A stretch of DNA of 64,000 nucleotides. Origin: Isoetes taiwanensis (taxonomy: Eukaryota > Streptophyta > Lycopodiopsida > Isoetales > Isoetaceae). How positions within the stretch are numbered: the first letter of the stretch is position 1; every line of letters begins with the position of its first letter. Below are positions 1-13,400 of the stretch, piece after piece. The stretch is from positions 6,365,334-6,429,333 of the forward strand of contig JAJEKV010000070.1 in NCBI GenBank assembly GCA_021234155.1, read 5' to 3'. Under the pieces are notes generated by a model, which saw nothing but the letters and a program-made list of their open reading frames with translations, did not search any database and had not been told where the DNA came from. Both the position numbers and the translations under genes were made by a program.

Positions 1-820
1 CTGACCCAAAATCCCCCTAAGCCGCTTGCTCCCAAATTTCCTCTCCCTCAAGGCCTTGGGGATGCATCGCCACCTCCCTCCTGGACCGCGATTTGGCTTA
101 ATGGACTCGTAACATCGTATACATTGCCCCGGGGACCAAGTCTGGCCGCCAGAAGACCAACCACCCCCAAGAAGTTTAGCTCACTTCCATCACACTCGTA
201 GTCAATTGGCCTAGGATGTGGATGCTGATACCGCCGGAGGGCTTGGAGTGTTTTCTTTGCAAAAAATGACCTTGTAACTTGCTCCCTAGGTAATTTCTCG
301 CTACCATTCCTCGGGATGATTTAAGGTGGTCGATTTTACATTCCTCGAAAGCCTCCCTAAGGTTCTAACGCATAAGACACCGGCGGTTTATGCGCTTCAC
401 CTCGTGATTTCGGGTTTGGATTATGCTCTTCCGAGTCCTTAATCGACAATCTTTGGGCCCCCAAGAGGGGCCCCGAACGGAGGTGATCCAAATGGGGCCG
501 ATAGGGAACTGGGCTCCGGAGAGTGGTTACATGTGCACTCTCCTGGGAGCTGCCGTGAAGGGCTGCCTCGAACTTTTTGATCCCCCTCTTGGGGTCCCAC
601 TCTCCCCTCTTGTGAGGGGATCCCCTGCAAGATCCCGCCTTGACTTGGGAAAGGGTGCCACCGTTGCCTCGCAACGGCTGCCCCGGGACCGCTCTAATGC
701 CAACCCTTTGACCTAGACCTTCTGAAATTCTCAAATTGGGTCATGGTGGCCGGAGGATACTAGGAATCCACCGGCAAAAATCGTAATTTATTTTCGCATA
801 AATGCATTAATTGCGAATTT
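1..820 (+). repeat. Partial leading monomer at the window's left edge
   Basis: The window begins at the monomer phase 'gaccctaaaatcccc', about 530 bp after the expected anchor, and runs through the usual order of landmarks to the next anchor at 821. It contains a good copy of the CCGTTGC-CTC-GCAACGG hairpin at 661-677. This is truncation by the window, not a biological end. Confidence 0.93.
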
Positions 821-3800
821 ATGAATGTTCGTTACTACAAAAGCTCTAATTTCTAATACTTGCTGGCATCGGAGGAGGATGTGCCTAAACTCCACTCCGC
901 CGCCTCTGCTCCGTATTCTCGGCCGCACCTTCTCGCCGTCCCAAGTGCAATGCATCAGTCTCGCCCCCCAAACGCAAAACCCTTCTAACCTCGCAACCCA
1001 CGTGGTTTACGCTTTGGAGGCCCCTCTCCTTGTGGCAAGATTCGGGCTGACCTTGCACTGCGGACTTGACGCGGAGTGGGGGTGTTGGACGCCTTTAGCA
1101 CTAATTCTAAAATCCCTAAGCCTCAATCTCCTCTCCCCAAGGCCTCACTCGGGATGGACTGCCACCTCCCTCTCCTGGGACCGCTACATTTGGCTCGCTT
1201 AATGGACTCAACGTCGACATTAGTTCTCGGGACCAAGTTCAAGGGCCAAGACCACCTCACCTCCAAGAAGCCCAAAGTAGCCTACTTCCATCACACTCAG
1301 AATAATTGGCCTAGGTTGTGGATGGATCACGCGGAGTGCATGCAGTGTTTCTTTCTTTGCAAAACCTAATCTTGTAATCCTGCTCCCTAGGGTAATTTCA
1401 CTATTCTGGGATTTATTTATGTGGTTTATTTGCTATTCGAGCTCTTCCTGCGTTCAACGACAAGACACCGCGTTTCTAAGCAAGGCCGACTCGTGACGCC
1501 CCACGGCTTGACACAAGTTCTCCCACCGACCGAATCTTTTGGGCCTTCCCAAGAGGGCCCCCGAACGGAGGATCCGGTCGGATGAAACCGGCCCGGAGGG
1601 TGCGGTCATTAGCGCAGCCCCGGGAGCGCCGCCAGAAGGGCCGCCGGGGAATCCTTTTTGGATCCCTGGGGTCCTCCCTCTTGTGAGGGATCCCCGTATG
1701 TCCCCGGCCTCGTTTGACTTGGGAAGGGTGCCACTGTTGCCCCGCTAACCAGTCAGCCCCACTGCTCTAATAAGCAACCCTTTGACCTAGACCTTCTCTC
1801 AAAATTTCGAAATTGGGCTGCAGGCCGAGATGGATTAGGAATCCACCGCAAAAATCAGAATTTATTTTCAGACAATGCATTAATTGCTTAATTTATGAAT
1901 GTCTTGCCACTACAAAAGCGCTTCCCACTTCATCACTTGCTACATCGGGAGGAGGGGCCGTGCCCAAACTCCGCCTCACAGCTTCCCTTGCCTGCATTCC
2001 CTACCGCAGTTCTCTGCCGTGTCCTGCGCAATGTATCAAGTCTCTACCAAAACGCAAATCCTTCTAGAACCGCAACCCAATGTGGTTTACATGCTTTAAG
2101 GCCCCTCTCCTGTCGATTCGGGCGGGACCTTTTGCGCCAGGATTCTGACGTGGAGGGGGTGTGTTGACGTGAGCATCTGGACCCTCAAAATCCCCCTAAG
2201 TCGCTGTCTCTAAATTTCTCTCCCTCAAGGCCTTGGGGATGGGACGCAAGCACCTCCCTCTCCGAATCGCTGCATTTGGCTTGCTAATGGACTCGTGAAT
2301 ATCGACATTGCCCCGGGGACCAAGTTCCGCCGCTGTAAGACCAACCACCTCCAAGAAGCGCCAAAGTAGCTCACTTCCATCACACCTCGTAGTCACTGGC
2401 CCAGGGATGTGATGCGGATACCGCCGGGAGGGCGCGGAGCTTTTCTTTGCAAACCCCACCTTGTAACTTGCTCCTAGGTAATTTCGCCATTCCGATGATT
2501 TGGCGGTGGTCGCATTTGCCATTCCGAGCTCTCCGTGCTCCGAATTCATAAGACACGCGAAGCTTTGGCAAGGGGCCGGATTCTCAGACGCTCATGTTTG
2601 GATAAGTTCTCCTTTGAGTCCCGACCGATCTGGAATCTTTTGGGCCTTCCCAAGAGGGGCCCCCAACGGAGGGATCCACAAATGATAGGGGAACCGGGCC
2701 CGGAGAGTGGCTCGGCTAGCGCACCGGGAGCGCCGCCAGAAGGGTCAGCTGAACTTTTTTGATCCCTCTTGGGGTCCTGGGACTCTCCCTCTGTGAGGGA
2801 TCCCCGCAAGGTCCTCGCCTCGCTTGACTTTGGGAAGGGTGCCACTGCTGCTCCCCGCAAACGGGCTGCCCCGACCGCTCTAATGCGCTAACCCTTTAAC
2901 TCAGACCTTCTCCGGGGGTAAATTTCAAAATTGGGTCAGGCCGAGATGGATTAGGAATCCACCGGCAAAAATCAGAATTTATTTTCGTGATAATGCATAA
3001 TTGCTTAATTTATGAATGTCTTGCCACGCAAAAGCCCACTTCTACTTGCCACATCTGAGGAGGATGTGCCCAAACTCCTCGCCTCCGCTGGCCCCTTGCT
3101 CCATTTCCTGCTGCCGCCGGCTGTGTCCCAAGTGCAAAGCACCAAGTCTCGCCCCAAAACGCTAAAACCCTTCTAGAACCCTCGGCAACCCACGTGGTTT
3201 ACGCTTTGGGAGGCCCTCTCTCCTCGGCTGTGATTCGGCGGAACCTTGCAATCACCCTGACGGGAGTGAGGGTAAGACGCCAGAGCACGGTCCTAAAAAT
3301 CCTAAGCCGCTTGCCCTCAATTTCCTCTCCCTGCCCCGGGACGGGACGGGCCACTCTCCTAATCGCTATTTGGCCTCGCCAATGGACTCTCGTAACGCCG
3401 ACATTGCCCTCGAGACCAAGTTCCGTGGCTGTGGGCGACCACCCGACTTCCAAGCAGTTTAAAGTAGCTCACTTCCATCACACTCGTATCAATTGGCCTA
3501 GGTTATGGATGCGATACCGCTGGTGGTTTGGAGTGTTTCTTTCTTTGCAATACCGACCTTGTAACTTGCTCCCTAGGGTAATTTCGCCATTCCTGGGACG
3601 CATTTGGCAGTGGTCGGTTTGCCATTCTCGAGCCTCCCGTGCCCAACGACAAGATACCGCGTTCTGGCTAAGGCTTCACCTCGTGGACGCCTACCTGCTG
3701 ACAAGTTCTCCCTAATCGACCTGGAATCTTTGGGCCTTCCCCAAGAGGGGCCCCCAACTGAGGATCCAAATCTGGCCGGATAGGGGAATCGGCCCGGGAG

Positions 3801-6800
3801 TGGGTGCGATCATTAGCTGCAGCCCCTCGAGCACGCTGTGAAGGGGCTGCTCGAAACTTTTTGATCCCCGCCTTGGGGTCCGGACTCTCCCCTCTGTGAG
3901 GATCCCCAAGGTCCCGGGCCTCATGGACTTGGGAAGGGTGCCACCGTTGCCCCGCAATCCAGCGGCCGCCCCACCGCTCTAATGTTAACCCTTTGACCTA
4001 GACCTTCCCAAAATTTCAAAATTGGCCGTGGTAGCTGGAGATGGATTAGAATCCAGCTGGCAAAAAAATCAGAATTGATTTTTACAATGCATTAATTGCA
4101 AATTTATGAATGTCTTGCCACCACTTCTACTTGCCACATCGGGAGAGATGTCTAAACTCCGCCCGCCAGTTTCCCCTTGCTCATTCTCGCTGCGCCGCCG
4201 TCCGCGGCAATGAAACTCGCCCAAAACGCAACCCTTCTAGAACCTCGCAACCTGCTAATGTGGTTTACGCTTTGGAGGCCCTCTCCTTGTCGACTGGGCT
4301 GGACCTGCGCCGTGACTTGACGTGGAGTGGGGTGTTGACGCCAGAAAGCACGGACTCCTAAAATCCCCCGGAAGCCGCTTTGCCCCACTTCTCTCCTCAA
4401 GGCCCCGGGACGACGCGTGATTCCTCCTAATCGCGATTTGCTCGCTATTTGACTCAGAATGCCGTAATTGCCCCGGGAGCCCGGGTGCTCCCGGGTGGCC
4501 GTACATCTCACCCTCACTTCCAAGAAGCGCCAAAGTAGCTCACTTCCATCACACTCGTGAGTCAATTGGCCTAGGGATGTGATGCGGATAATCGCCGTGG
4601 AGGGCGGGAGTGCTTTTCTTTGCAAACCTCCTTGTTTGCTCCCTAGGGTACTTCGCCATTCTGGACGCATTTGGCGGTGGTCGCATTTGCCATTCCGAGC
4701 CTCCCCGTGCCCGAACGACAAGACATCAAGTGGTTTCTACAAGGCTTCACCTCGTGACGTTTCCACGCTTTGACAAGTTCCTCCGTACCGACTGAATCTT
4801 TTGGGCCTTCCTCAAGAGGGGCTCCCTCAACGAGTGATCCAACGGTCGGATAGGGGAAACCGGCTTCGGGAGGGTGGTTTAGCGCAGTAGCCCCCGGGAG
4901 CCGCCAGAAGGGCTGCCTCGGGAACTTTTTGATCCCCGCTTTGGGTCCCACTCTCCTCTTGTGAGGGATCCTCGTGAGCCGTCCCCGCCTCGCTTGGACT
5001 TTTGGGGGAAGGGTGCCAGCTCGTTGCCCCTCGCAACGCGTCAGCTTCTAATCGCTCTAATAATGCTAACCCTTGACCTAGACCTTCTCCCTGATTAGAT
5101 GATTAGAATGAAATTGCAAAAATCAGAATCTCTTTCGCATTAAATGCATTAATTATGTAATTTATGAATGTCTTGCCACTCTAAAGCTGTTTCCTAATTT
5201 CTACTTCGTTGCTACATCGGAGGGAGGGGACAGCCCAAACTCCGGCCCGCCGGGCCTTGTTCAGATTCTCTGGCCACGCTGCTGCCGTGTCCCAAGTGCA
5301 AATGTACCAAGTCTCGCCCCCAAAACGCAAACCCTTCTAGAACCCCTCGCAACCCGCCGTGGTTTACTGTGCTTTGGAGGCCCTCCTTGTCGTGATTCGG
5401 GCGGAACCTTGCACTGCGACTTGACGTGGAGTGGGGGTGTTGACGCCAGAGCACTGACCCTGCAATCCCCCGGAAGCTGCTTGCCCCGAATTTCTCTCCC
5501 CATGGCCCTGGGGACACGGGTGACCTCCCTTCTCCTGAATCACATTTGGCTCGGCCAATGGACCTGTGAACGCCGGACTGCCCCCGGGGACTCCCAAGTC
5601 TTGGCTGTGAAGACCACCCACCTCCAAGAAGCCAAAGTAGCTCACTTCCATCACACCTCGTGAGTCAATTGGCCTAGGATGTGGATGCGTGATAACAGTC
5701 GTGGAGTGGGCGTGGAGTAAGCTCTTCTTTTCTTTGCAAAACCGACTCCTTGCACCTTGCTCCCTAGGGTAATTTCTCACATTCCCCTATCATTTGGCGT
5801 GGTTTATTTGTCATTCCTGAGCCTCCTGCGTCTTCAACGACAAGACATCAAGTAAGCTTACAAGGCCGCACTGCATTTCCCACGCTTGGACAAGTTCTCC
5901 CTAATCGAATTCTGAATCTTTGGGCCTTCCCAAGAGGGGCCCCCTCAACGGAGGGATCCAACGGTCGGATAGGGGAACCGCCTCGGGAGGGTGATCATTT
6001 TCAGCTGCAGCTGCCCCCTCGGGAGCGCTGTGAAGGGGCTGCCTCTGAACTTTTTGATCCCGCCTTTGGGTCAAGACTCTCCCTCCTTTGTGTGAGGGAT
6101 CCTCGCAAGGTCCTGGTCTCGCTTGACTTGGGAGCAGCCAGCTCTGCTGTTCTGCAACGGGCCGCTGCCCACTAATTTAATGCTAACCTTTAACCTAGAC
6201 CTTCTCCCAAAAATTTCAAAATTGGCTGTGTGTTGAGATGGATTAGAATCCAAACGCAAAAATCGTAATTTATTTTCGTGATAATGCATTAATTGCTAAT
6301 TTATGAATGTCTTGCCATCGCAGTGCTACCACTTCTGCACTTGCCACATCGGGAGGAGGACAGGCTCCAAACTCCGGCCCGCCGCTTCCTTGCTCCGTAT
6401 TCTCGGGTCTTCGCTGCCGTCCTGCGTAAAGACCAAGTCTCGGCCCCAAAACGCAAAACCTTCTAGAACCTCGCAACCCACAGGTTTACGCTTGGGAGGC
6501 CCTCTCCTGTCGAGCCCGCAAGGAACCTGCACCGTGATCTGACGCGGAGTGAGGGTGTTGACGCCGCAGCACGGACCCTAAAAATCCCCCCTAAGCTGCT
6601 TGCCCCCACTCTCCTCTCCCCAAGGCCCCGGGATCTGACGGGCCACCTCCCCTCTCCTCGAATCGCGATTTGCCTCGCCAATGGACCGTAACGCCGACAT
6701 TGCCCCCGAGACCAAGTTCCGCGGGTTGAAGACCAATTCGACTTCCAAGAAGCGCCAAAGTAGCTCTACTTCCATCACACTCGTAGCCAATTGGCCTAGG

Positions 6801-9437
6801 TTATGGATGCGCGGATACCGCCGTGAGAGCGCGGAGTGTTTCTTCTTTGCAATACCACCTTGTAACTTGCTCCCTAGGTAATTTCGCCATTCCTAATGCA
6901 TTTGGCGTGGTCGGTTTGCCATTCTGGAGCTCGCGTCTCGAACGCATAAGACATCATGGCTTAAGCAAGGCCGACCTCAGACGCCTCACGTTTGACAAAT
7001 TCTCCGACCCATCTGGAATCTTTTGGCCTTCCCCAAGAGGGGCCCCCAAACGGAGGATCCAACCCAGCCGGATAGGGAATCGGGCTCCTGAGGGTGATCA
7101 TTAGCGCAGGCAGCCCCCGGGGAGCACTGCCAGAAGGGCTGCTCGAAACTTTTTGATCCCGCCTCTTGGGGTCCTGACTCCCCCTCTGTGAGGGATCCTG
7201 CAAGGTCCCGCCTCGCTTTGACTTGGGAAGGGTGCCAGCCTCGGTTGCTCCAACGGGCTGCCCACCGCTCTAATGTTGCCAACCCTTTGACCTAGACCTT
7301 CTCCTCAAAAATTTCAAAATTGGCCAGGCCGAGATGGATTAGAATCCACCGCAAAAAATCAGTGAATTGATTTTCAGACAATGCATTAATTGCAAATTTA
7401 TGAATGTCTTGCCACTCAAAGCGCCTAATTTCTAATTTTGCCACACATCGAGGAGTGACAGGCCCAAACCTCACCCGCCAGCTTCTTTGCTCCATTCTCA
7501 AGCTGGCAGCTTCTGCCGTGTCCCAGTGCAATGTGACCAGTCTCGCCCCAAAACGCAAAACCCTCAACCGCAAACCCTACTGTATTATTGCTTTGAGGCC
7601 CTCTCCTTGTCGACTGGGCGGGACCTTGGCGCTGACGGACGGGAGTGGGGGTGCTGACGCCAGAAAGCACGACCCTAAAATCCCCCTCAAGTCGCTTTTG
7701 CCCCGACTTCCTCTCCCCAAGGCCCCTCGGGACCTGACGCGTGACCTCCTTCTCCTGAATCGCCATTTGGCTCGCTAATGGACTCAACGTTTAATTGCCC
7801 CGGGGACTCAAGTTCTGTGGCCAGAAGACCACCCGACCTCCAAGAAGCCAAAGTAGCCTACTTCCATCACACCGTGAGTCAATTGGGTTTCAGGATGTGG
7901 ATGCGGATACCGCCGTGGGAGGGCGGGAGTGTTTCTTTTCTTTGCAAAACCTCCTCTTGTAACTTGCTCCTAGGTACTTCGCCATTCTCGACGCATTTGG
8001 CAGGGTCATTTGCCATTCCGAGCTTCCCGCGTTCAACGCATAAGACACCGCGGTTTCTACAAGGCCACCTCGACGCCGCACGCTTTGACAAGTTCTCCCC
8101 GGACCGACCTCGAATCTTTTGGGGCCTTCCCAAGAGGGGCCTCAACGGGAGGGATCCAACGGTCGGATAGGGGAACCGGGCTGAGTGTGGTTTACATGCA
8201 GCTCTGAGCGCCAGAAGGGCCGCCGAACTTTTGATCCCGCCTCTTTGGGGTCCCACTTCCTCTTGTGAGTGGGATCCCCGCAAGGTCCCCGCCTCGGGCT
8301 TGGACTTGGGAAGGGTGCCAGCTCGCTGCCCCGCAACCCGACCATTCTAATGCTAACCCTTGACCTAGACCTTCTCCTAAAATTTCAAAAATTGGTTGTG
8401 TGCTGAGATGGATTAGGAATCCAAATTGCAAAAATCAGAATTTATTGCATAAATGCATTAATTAAGTAATTTATGAATGTCTTGCCACCTGAAAAGCGCT
8501 CCTAATTTCTACTTGCCACACTCCTGAGTAGTGACAGGCCCAAACTCGCCTCCGCCGGGCCTCCCCTGCCCAGATTCCCTACTGCCGCTTCTCTACAGTC
8601 CTAAGTGCAACAGTAATTAAGCCCGCCCCCCCAAAACGCAAAACCCTTCTAGAACCCGCAACCCACGTGGTTTACGCTGCTTTGGGAGGCCCCTCTCCTT
8701 GTCGATTCGGGCTTAACTCCACCGGTGGACTGACGGAGTGGGGGTGTGTTGACGCCAGAGCACTCCACCCTGCAAAATCCCCCGGAAGTCGCCAGTTCTC
8801 ACCCTCTCCCCAAGGCCCTGACTCCGGGACGGCCACCTCCCTCTCCTAGGGACCAAGCGATTTGGCTCGCCAATGGACTCGCTGTGTAACGTTCCACATT
8901 GCCCCTGGGAGACCAAGTTCCGCGGCTTAAGACCACCCACTCCAAGAAGCCAGTAGCTCACTTCCATCACACCTGCAGTCAATTGGCCTAGATGTGGATG
9001 CGTGATATCGTCGTGGAGGGCGTGGAGTGTTTCTTTCTTTGCAAAACCGACCTTGTAACTTGCTCTCAGGGTACTCTCGCTGACCTCACGCATTTGGCAG
9101 GGTCGCATTTGTCATTCCGAGCCTCCCTGCCCGCCAACGACAAGACATCATGGGTTTCTACAAGGCCGCACCTCGTGATCACTTACCTGCTTGACAAGTT
9201 CTCTCTGACCGACTGGAATCTTTTGGGCCTTCCCAGTAGGTGGGCCCCCGAACGGAGGATCCAATGGTCGGATAGGGGAACCGGGCCTCGAGGGTGACTA
9301 CATGCAGCCTCGGGAGCTGCCAGAAGGGCTGCCTCCTGAACTTTTTGATCCCGCCTCTTGGGGTCAAGACTCTCCCTCTCAGGTGTGAGGGATCCCCTCG
9401 CAAGGTCTCCGCCTCGCTTGGACTTGGGAGGGTGCCA

Positions 9438-9454
9438 CCGTTGCCCCGCAACGG
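9438..9454. other. Perfect 7-bp-stem inverted repeat in monomer
   Basis: CCGTTGC, CCC, GCAACGG forms a perfect 7-bp stem with a 3-base loop. The same site in the first partial monomer (661-677) keeps the stem with a CTC loop. Many other copies have one or two mismatches, so the stem is recurrent but not strictly preserved. Confidence 0.7.
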
Positions 9455-10468
9455 GCTGCCCCGGACCATTCTAATGCTAACCCTTTAACCTGTGACCTTC
9501 TCCCAAAATTCTCAAAATTGCTGTGTGTCGGAGATGGATTAGAACTACCGCAAAAAATCGTAATTTATTTTCGTGATAATGTAATAATTAAGTAATTTAT
9601 GAATGTCTTGCCAACAAGAAAAGCTCTAATTTCTACTTGCCACATCTAGAGGAGGGGATGTGCCCAAACTCCGCCTCCGCCGCCTCTTGCCTGCATTCTC
9701 TGGGCTGCCGCTGCCGTGTCCTAGTGCAAAGACCAGCCCTCGCCCCCAAACGCAAAACCCTTCTAGAACCTCGCAACCCACTGTGGTTTACGCCTTTGAG
9801 GCCCTCTCCTTGTCGATTTCCTAGCTAACCTTGCAATCGCGGGATTCTGACGTGGGAGTGAGGGTGTTGACGCCTTGTTAACGGACCCTAAAAATCCTCT
9901 AAGTCGCTGCTCACCTCTCTCCCAAGGCCCCCTCGGGACTACTCACCTCCCTCCTGAATCGCTGATTTGGCTCGCCAATGGACTCAGAACGCCGCCATTG
10001 CCCCGGAGACCAAGTTCCCGCGGGCTGTGAAGACCACCACCTCCAAGAAGCCAAAGTAGCCTTACTTCCATCACACTCGTAGTCAATTGGCTCAGGTTAT
10101 GGACGGATACTGCCGTGGAGAGCGTGGAGTGTTTCTTCTTTGCAATACCGACCTTGTAACTTGCTCTAGGGTAATTTCGCCATTCCTCGACGCATTTGGT
10201 AGGGTCGGTTTGCTATTCTGGAGCCTCCTGCGTTCAACGACAAGACATCATGTTTCTACAAGGCCGCACCTCGTGACGCCTACCGCTTGGACACAAGTTC
10301 TCCTGACCGACCGAATCTTGGCCTTCCCCAAGAGGGGCCCCTGAACGGAGGATCCAACGGTCGGATAGGGAATCGGGCTCGAGGGTGATCATTAGCGCAG
10401 TGCTCGGGAGCACCGCCGTGAAGGGCCGCCTCGAAACTTTTTGATCCCGCCTTGGGGTCCTGGGACTC

Positions 10469-10484
10469 TCCCTCTTGTGAGGGA
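10469..10484. other. 6-bp-stem inverted repeat TCCCTC-TTGT-GAGGGA
   Basis: This stem lies about 60-90 bp before the 7-bp-stem site and recurs in most monomers, usually followed by 'tcccc'. Some copies change the loop (TGT) or replace the sequence with another self-complementary version, for example CCTCTC-AG-GAGAGG near 16,890. It could be a cruciform or RNA hairpin, or simply low-complexity C/T and G/A sequence. Confidence 0.6.
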
Positions 10485-13400
10485 TCCCCGCAAGGTCCTG
10501 GCCTCGCTTGACTTGGGAAGGGTGCCAGCTCTTGCTGTTCTGCAACGGGCTGCCCCACCGCTTCTAATGTTAACCCTTGACTCAGACCTTCTCCGGGGTA
10601 AATTTCAAAAATGGGTCAGGCCGGAGATGGATTAGGAATCCACCGCAAAAATCGTAATTGATTTTCGCATAATGCATTAATTGCAAATTTATGAATGTCT
10701 TGCCACCGCAGCCACTTCTACTTGCTACCTGGGAGGAGGATGTGCCCAAACTCCGCCTCCGCCGGGCCTTGCTCCATTCTCCTACCGCACTGCCAGTCCT
10801 TAAGTGCAATGCACTCAAGTCTCGCCCCCCAAAACGCAAACCCTTCTAGAACCGCAACCCACAGGTTTACGCTTTGGAGGCCCCTCTCCTGTCGATTCGG
10901 GCGACCTGCGCCGTGACTTGACGCGGGAGTGGGGGTGTTGGACGCCGTGAGCACGGACTCCTAAAATTCCCCCTAGTCGCTTTTGCCCCGGGACTTCCTC
11001 TCCCAAGGCCCCACGGACGCAAGTGACCTCCCTCCTGGACCGCTGATTTGGCTCGCTTAATGGACTCAGAACGCCGAATTGCCCTCGGGGACCAAGTTCT
11101 CAGGCCAGAAGACCACCCTCACCTCCAAGAAGCCAAAGTAGCTCACTTCCATCACACCTCGTAGGCCTACCGGCCTAGGATGTGGATGCTGGACACCTGG
11201 CCGTGGGAGTGGGCGTGAGTGTTTCTTTTCTTTTGCAAACTCCTTGTAACTTGCTCCTAGGTACTTCGCCATTCTACGACGGCAGGGTCGGGATTTGCCA
11301 TTCCGAGCCTCCCCGGTGCCCGAATCCACAAGACACTGCGTTTCTACAAGGTCGTAATTCCCGTGACGCCCCACGCTTGACAAGTTCTCCTAGACCATCT
11401 CGAATCTGGGCCTTCCCTAAGAGGGGCCCCTGGAACGTGGAGGATCTAAATCACGGATAGGGGAACCGGCCGGGAGGGTGGTCATTAGCGCAGCTCCCTG
11501 TGAGCCGCCAGAAGGGCCGCCTCGGGAACTTTTTGATCCCTACCTTTTGGGGTCCTGACTCCTCTTGTGAGGGATCCCCAGTCCCGCCTTGCTCTGGACT
11601 TTGGGAAGGGTGCCAGTCAAGCTGGGCTCCCTCGCAACGGCTGCCTCACTGCTCTAATGCTAACCTTGACCTAGACCTTCTCCTCAAAATTTCAAAAATT
11701 GGGTTGCAGGCCGAGATGGATTAGGAATCCAGCTGGTAAAAAATCAGAATTTATTTTCTACAATGTGACACTATGTAATTTAAGGAATGTCTTGCCATCA
11801 CAAAGCTCACTTCTACTTGCTACAAGCACGTGGGAGGGAGTGAGGGGACAGGCCCAAACTCCGCCGCCCCTTGCTCAGATTCTCACAAGCTGCTGCCAAG
11901 TCCCAAGTGCAAATGTGTGTATCAGCCCCGCCCCCAAAACGCAAACCCTTTCTAGAACTCCGCAACCCATGTGGTTTACGTTTTGGAGGCCCCCCTCTCC
12001 TTGTCGACGGGCGGAATCCCGTAATCGCGGATTCTGGACGTGGAGGGGGTGTTGACGCCGTAGCACTAATTCCCAAAATCCCCTAAGCCGCTGTCTCACC
12101 TCTCCCCAAGGCCCTGGGACGGACGGTGACCTCCCTTCTCCTGGAATGCTGACGGCTCGCCAATGGACTCTAACGCCGACCGTTCGGGACCAAGTTCCTT
12201 GGCCAGAAGACCACCCGACCTCCAAGAAGCGCCAAAGTAGCTCACTTCCATCACACCTCGTGAGTCAATTGCCTAGGATGTGGATGCGTGATACCGCCGA
12301 GGGCGTGAGTGTTTCTTCTTTAAAACTACCTGTAACTTGCTCCCTAGAATTTCACATTCTCACTCCATTTGGCAGTAGTCGCATTTGTTGGCTCCGGAGT
12401 CTCCCGCGTTCAACGACAAGACATCGTTTCTAAGGCAAGGTTTACCTCGATTTACCTGCTGATGTAAGTTCTCCCTGACCGACCGAATCTTTTGGGCCTT
12501 CCTCAAGAGGGGCCCCCAACGGGAGGATCCAAATCCGGCCTGAGGGGAACCGGCTCGGAGGGTGATCATTAGCGCGTAGCCCTCGGGAGCTGCCGTGAAG
12601 GGTCGCCGGGAACGCTGGGATCCCTGGGTCAAGACTTCCCCTCTGTGAGGGATCCCCGCGCGTCCCCGCCCTCGCTTGACTTGGGTGCTAGCTCGTTGCC
12701 CGCAACGGGCTGCCCCGGACCGCTCTAATGCGCTAACCCTTGACCTAGACCTCCCAAAGTACCTCAAAATTGGGTCAGGTGCCCGAGATGGATTAGGAAT
12801 CCACCGCAAAAATCAGAATTTATTTTCGCATAATGCATTAATTGCTAATTTATGAATGTTCTTGCCACCGCAAAGCTACGCTCACTTCTACTTGCCACAT
12901 CGGGAGGAGGGACAAGCCCAAACTCCGCCCGCCGGCCTCTTTGCTCCATATTCTGGGCCGCAGCCTCTCGCCAGGTCCTGTTCACTGTATCAAGTTCCGC
13001 CCCAAAACGCAAACCCCTAGAACCCGCAACCTGCCGTGGCTTGCCGCTTGGAGGCCCTCTCCTTGTCGATTCTCATGGGACCTGCGCCGTGACTTGATGT
13101 GGAGGCGCGTGCTGACTTTTTCTGCACACCACCTAATTCTAAAATCCCCTGAAGCTGCTTGCCCCACTTCCTCTCCCCAAGGCCCCGGGACGGACGCAAC
13201 CTCTCCGGGACCGCGATTTGGCTCCGCCAATGGACTCAACGCCGACATTGCCCCCGGGGACCAAGTTCCGCGGGCTTAAGACCACCCGACCTCCAAGAAG
13301 CCAAAGTAGCGTCATAATTTCCATCACACTCGTAGTCACCGGCCTAGGATGTGGATGGATACCGGCCGTGGAGGGCGAGTGTTTCTTTCTTTGCAAACCC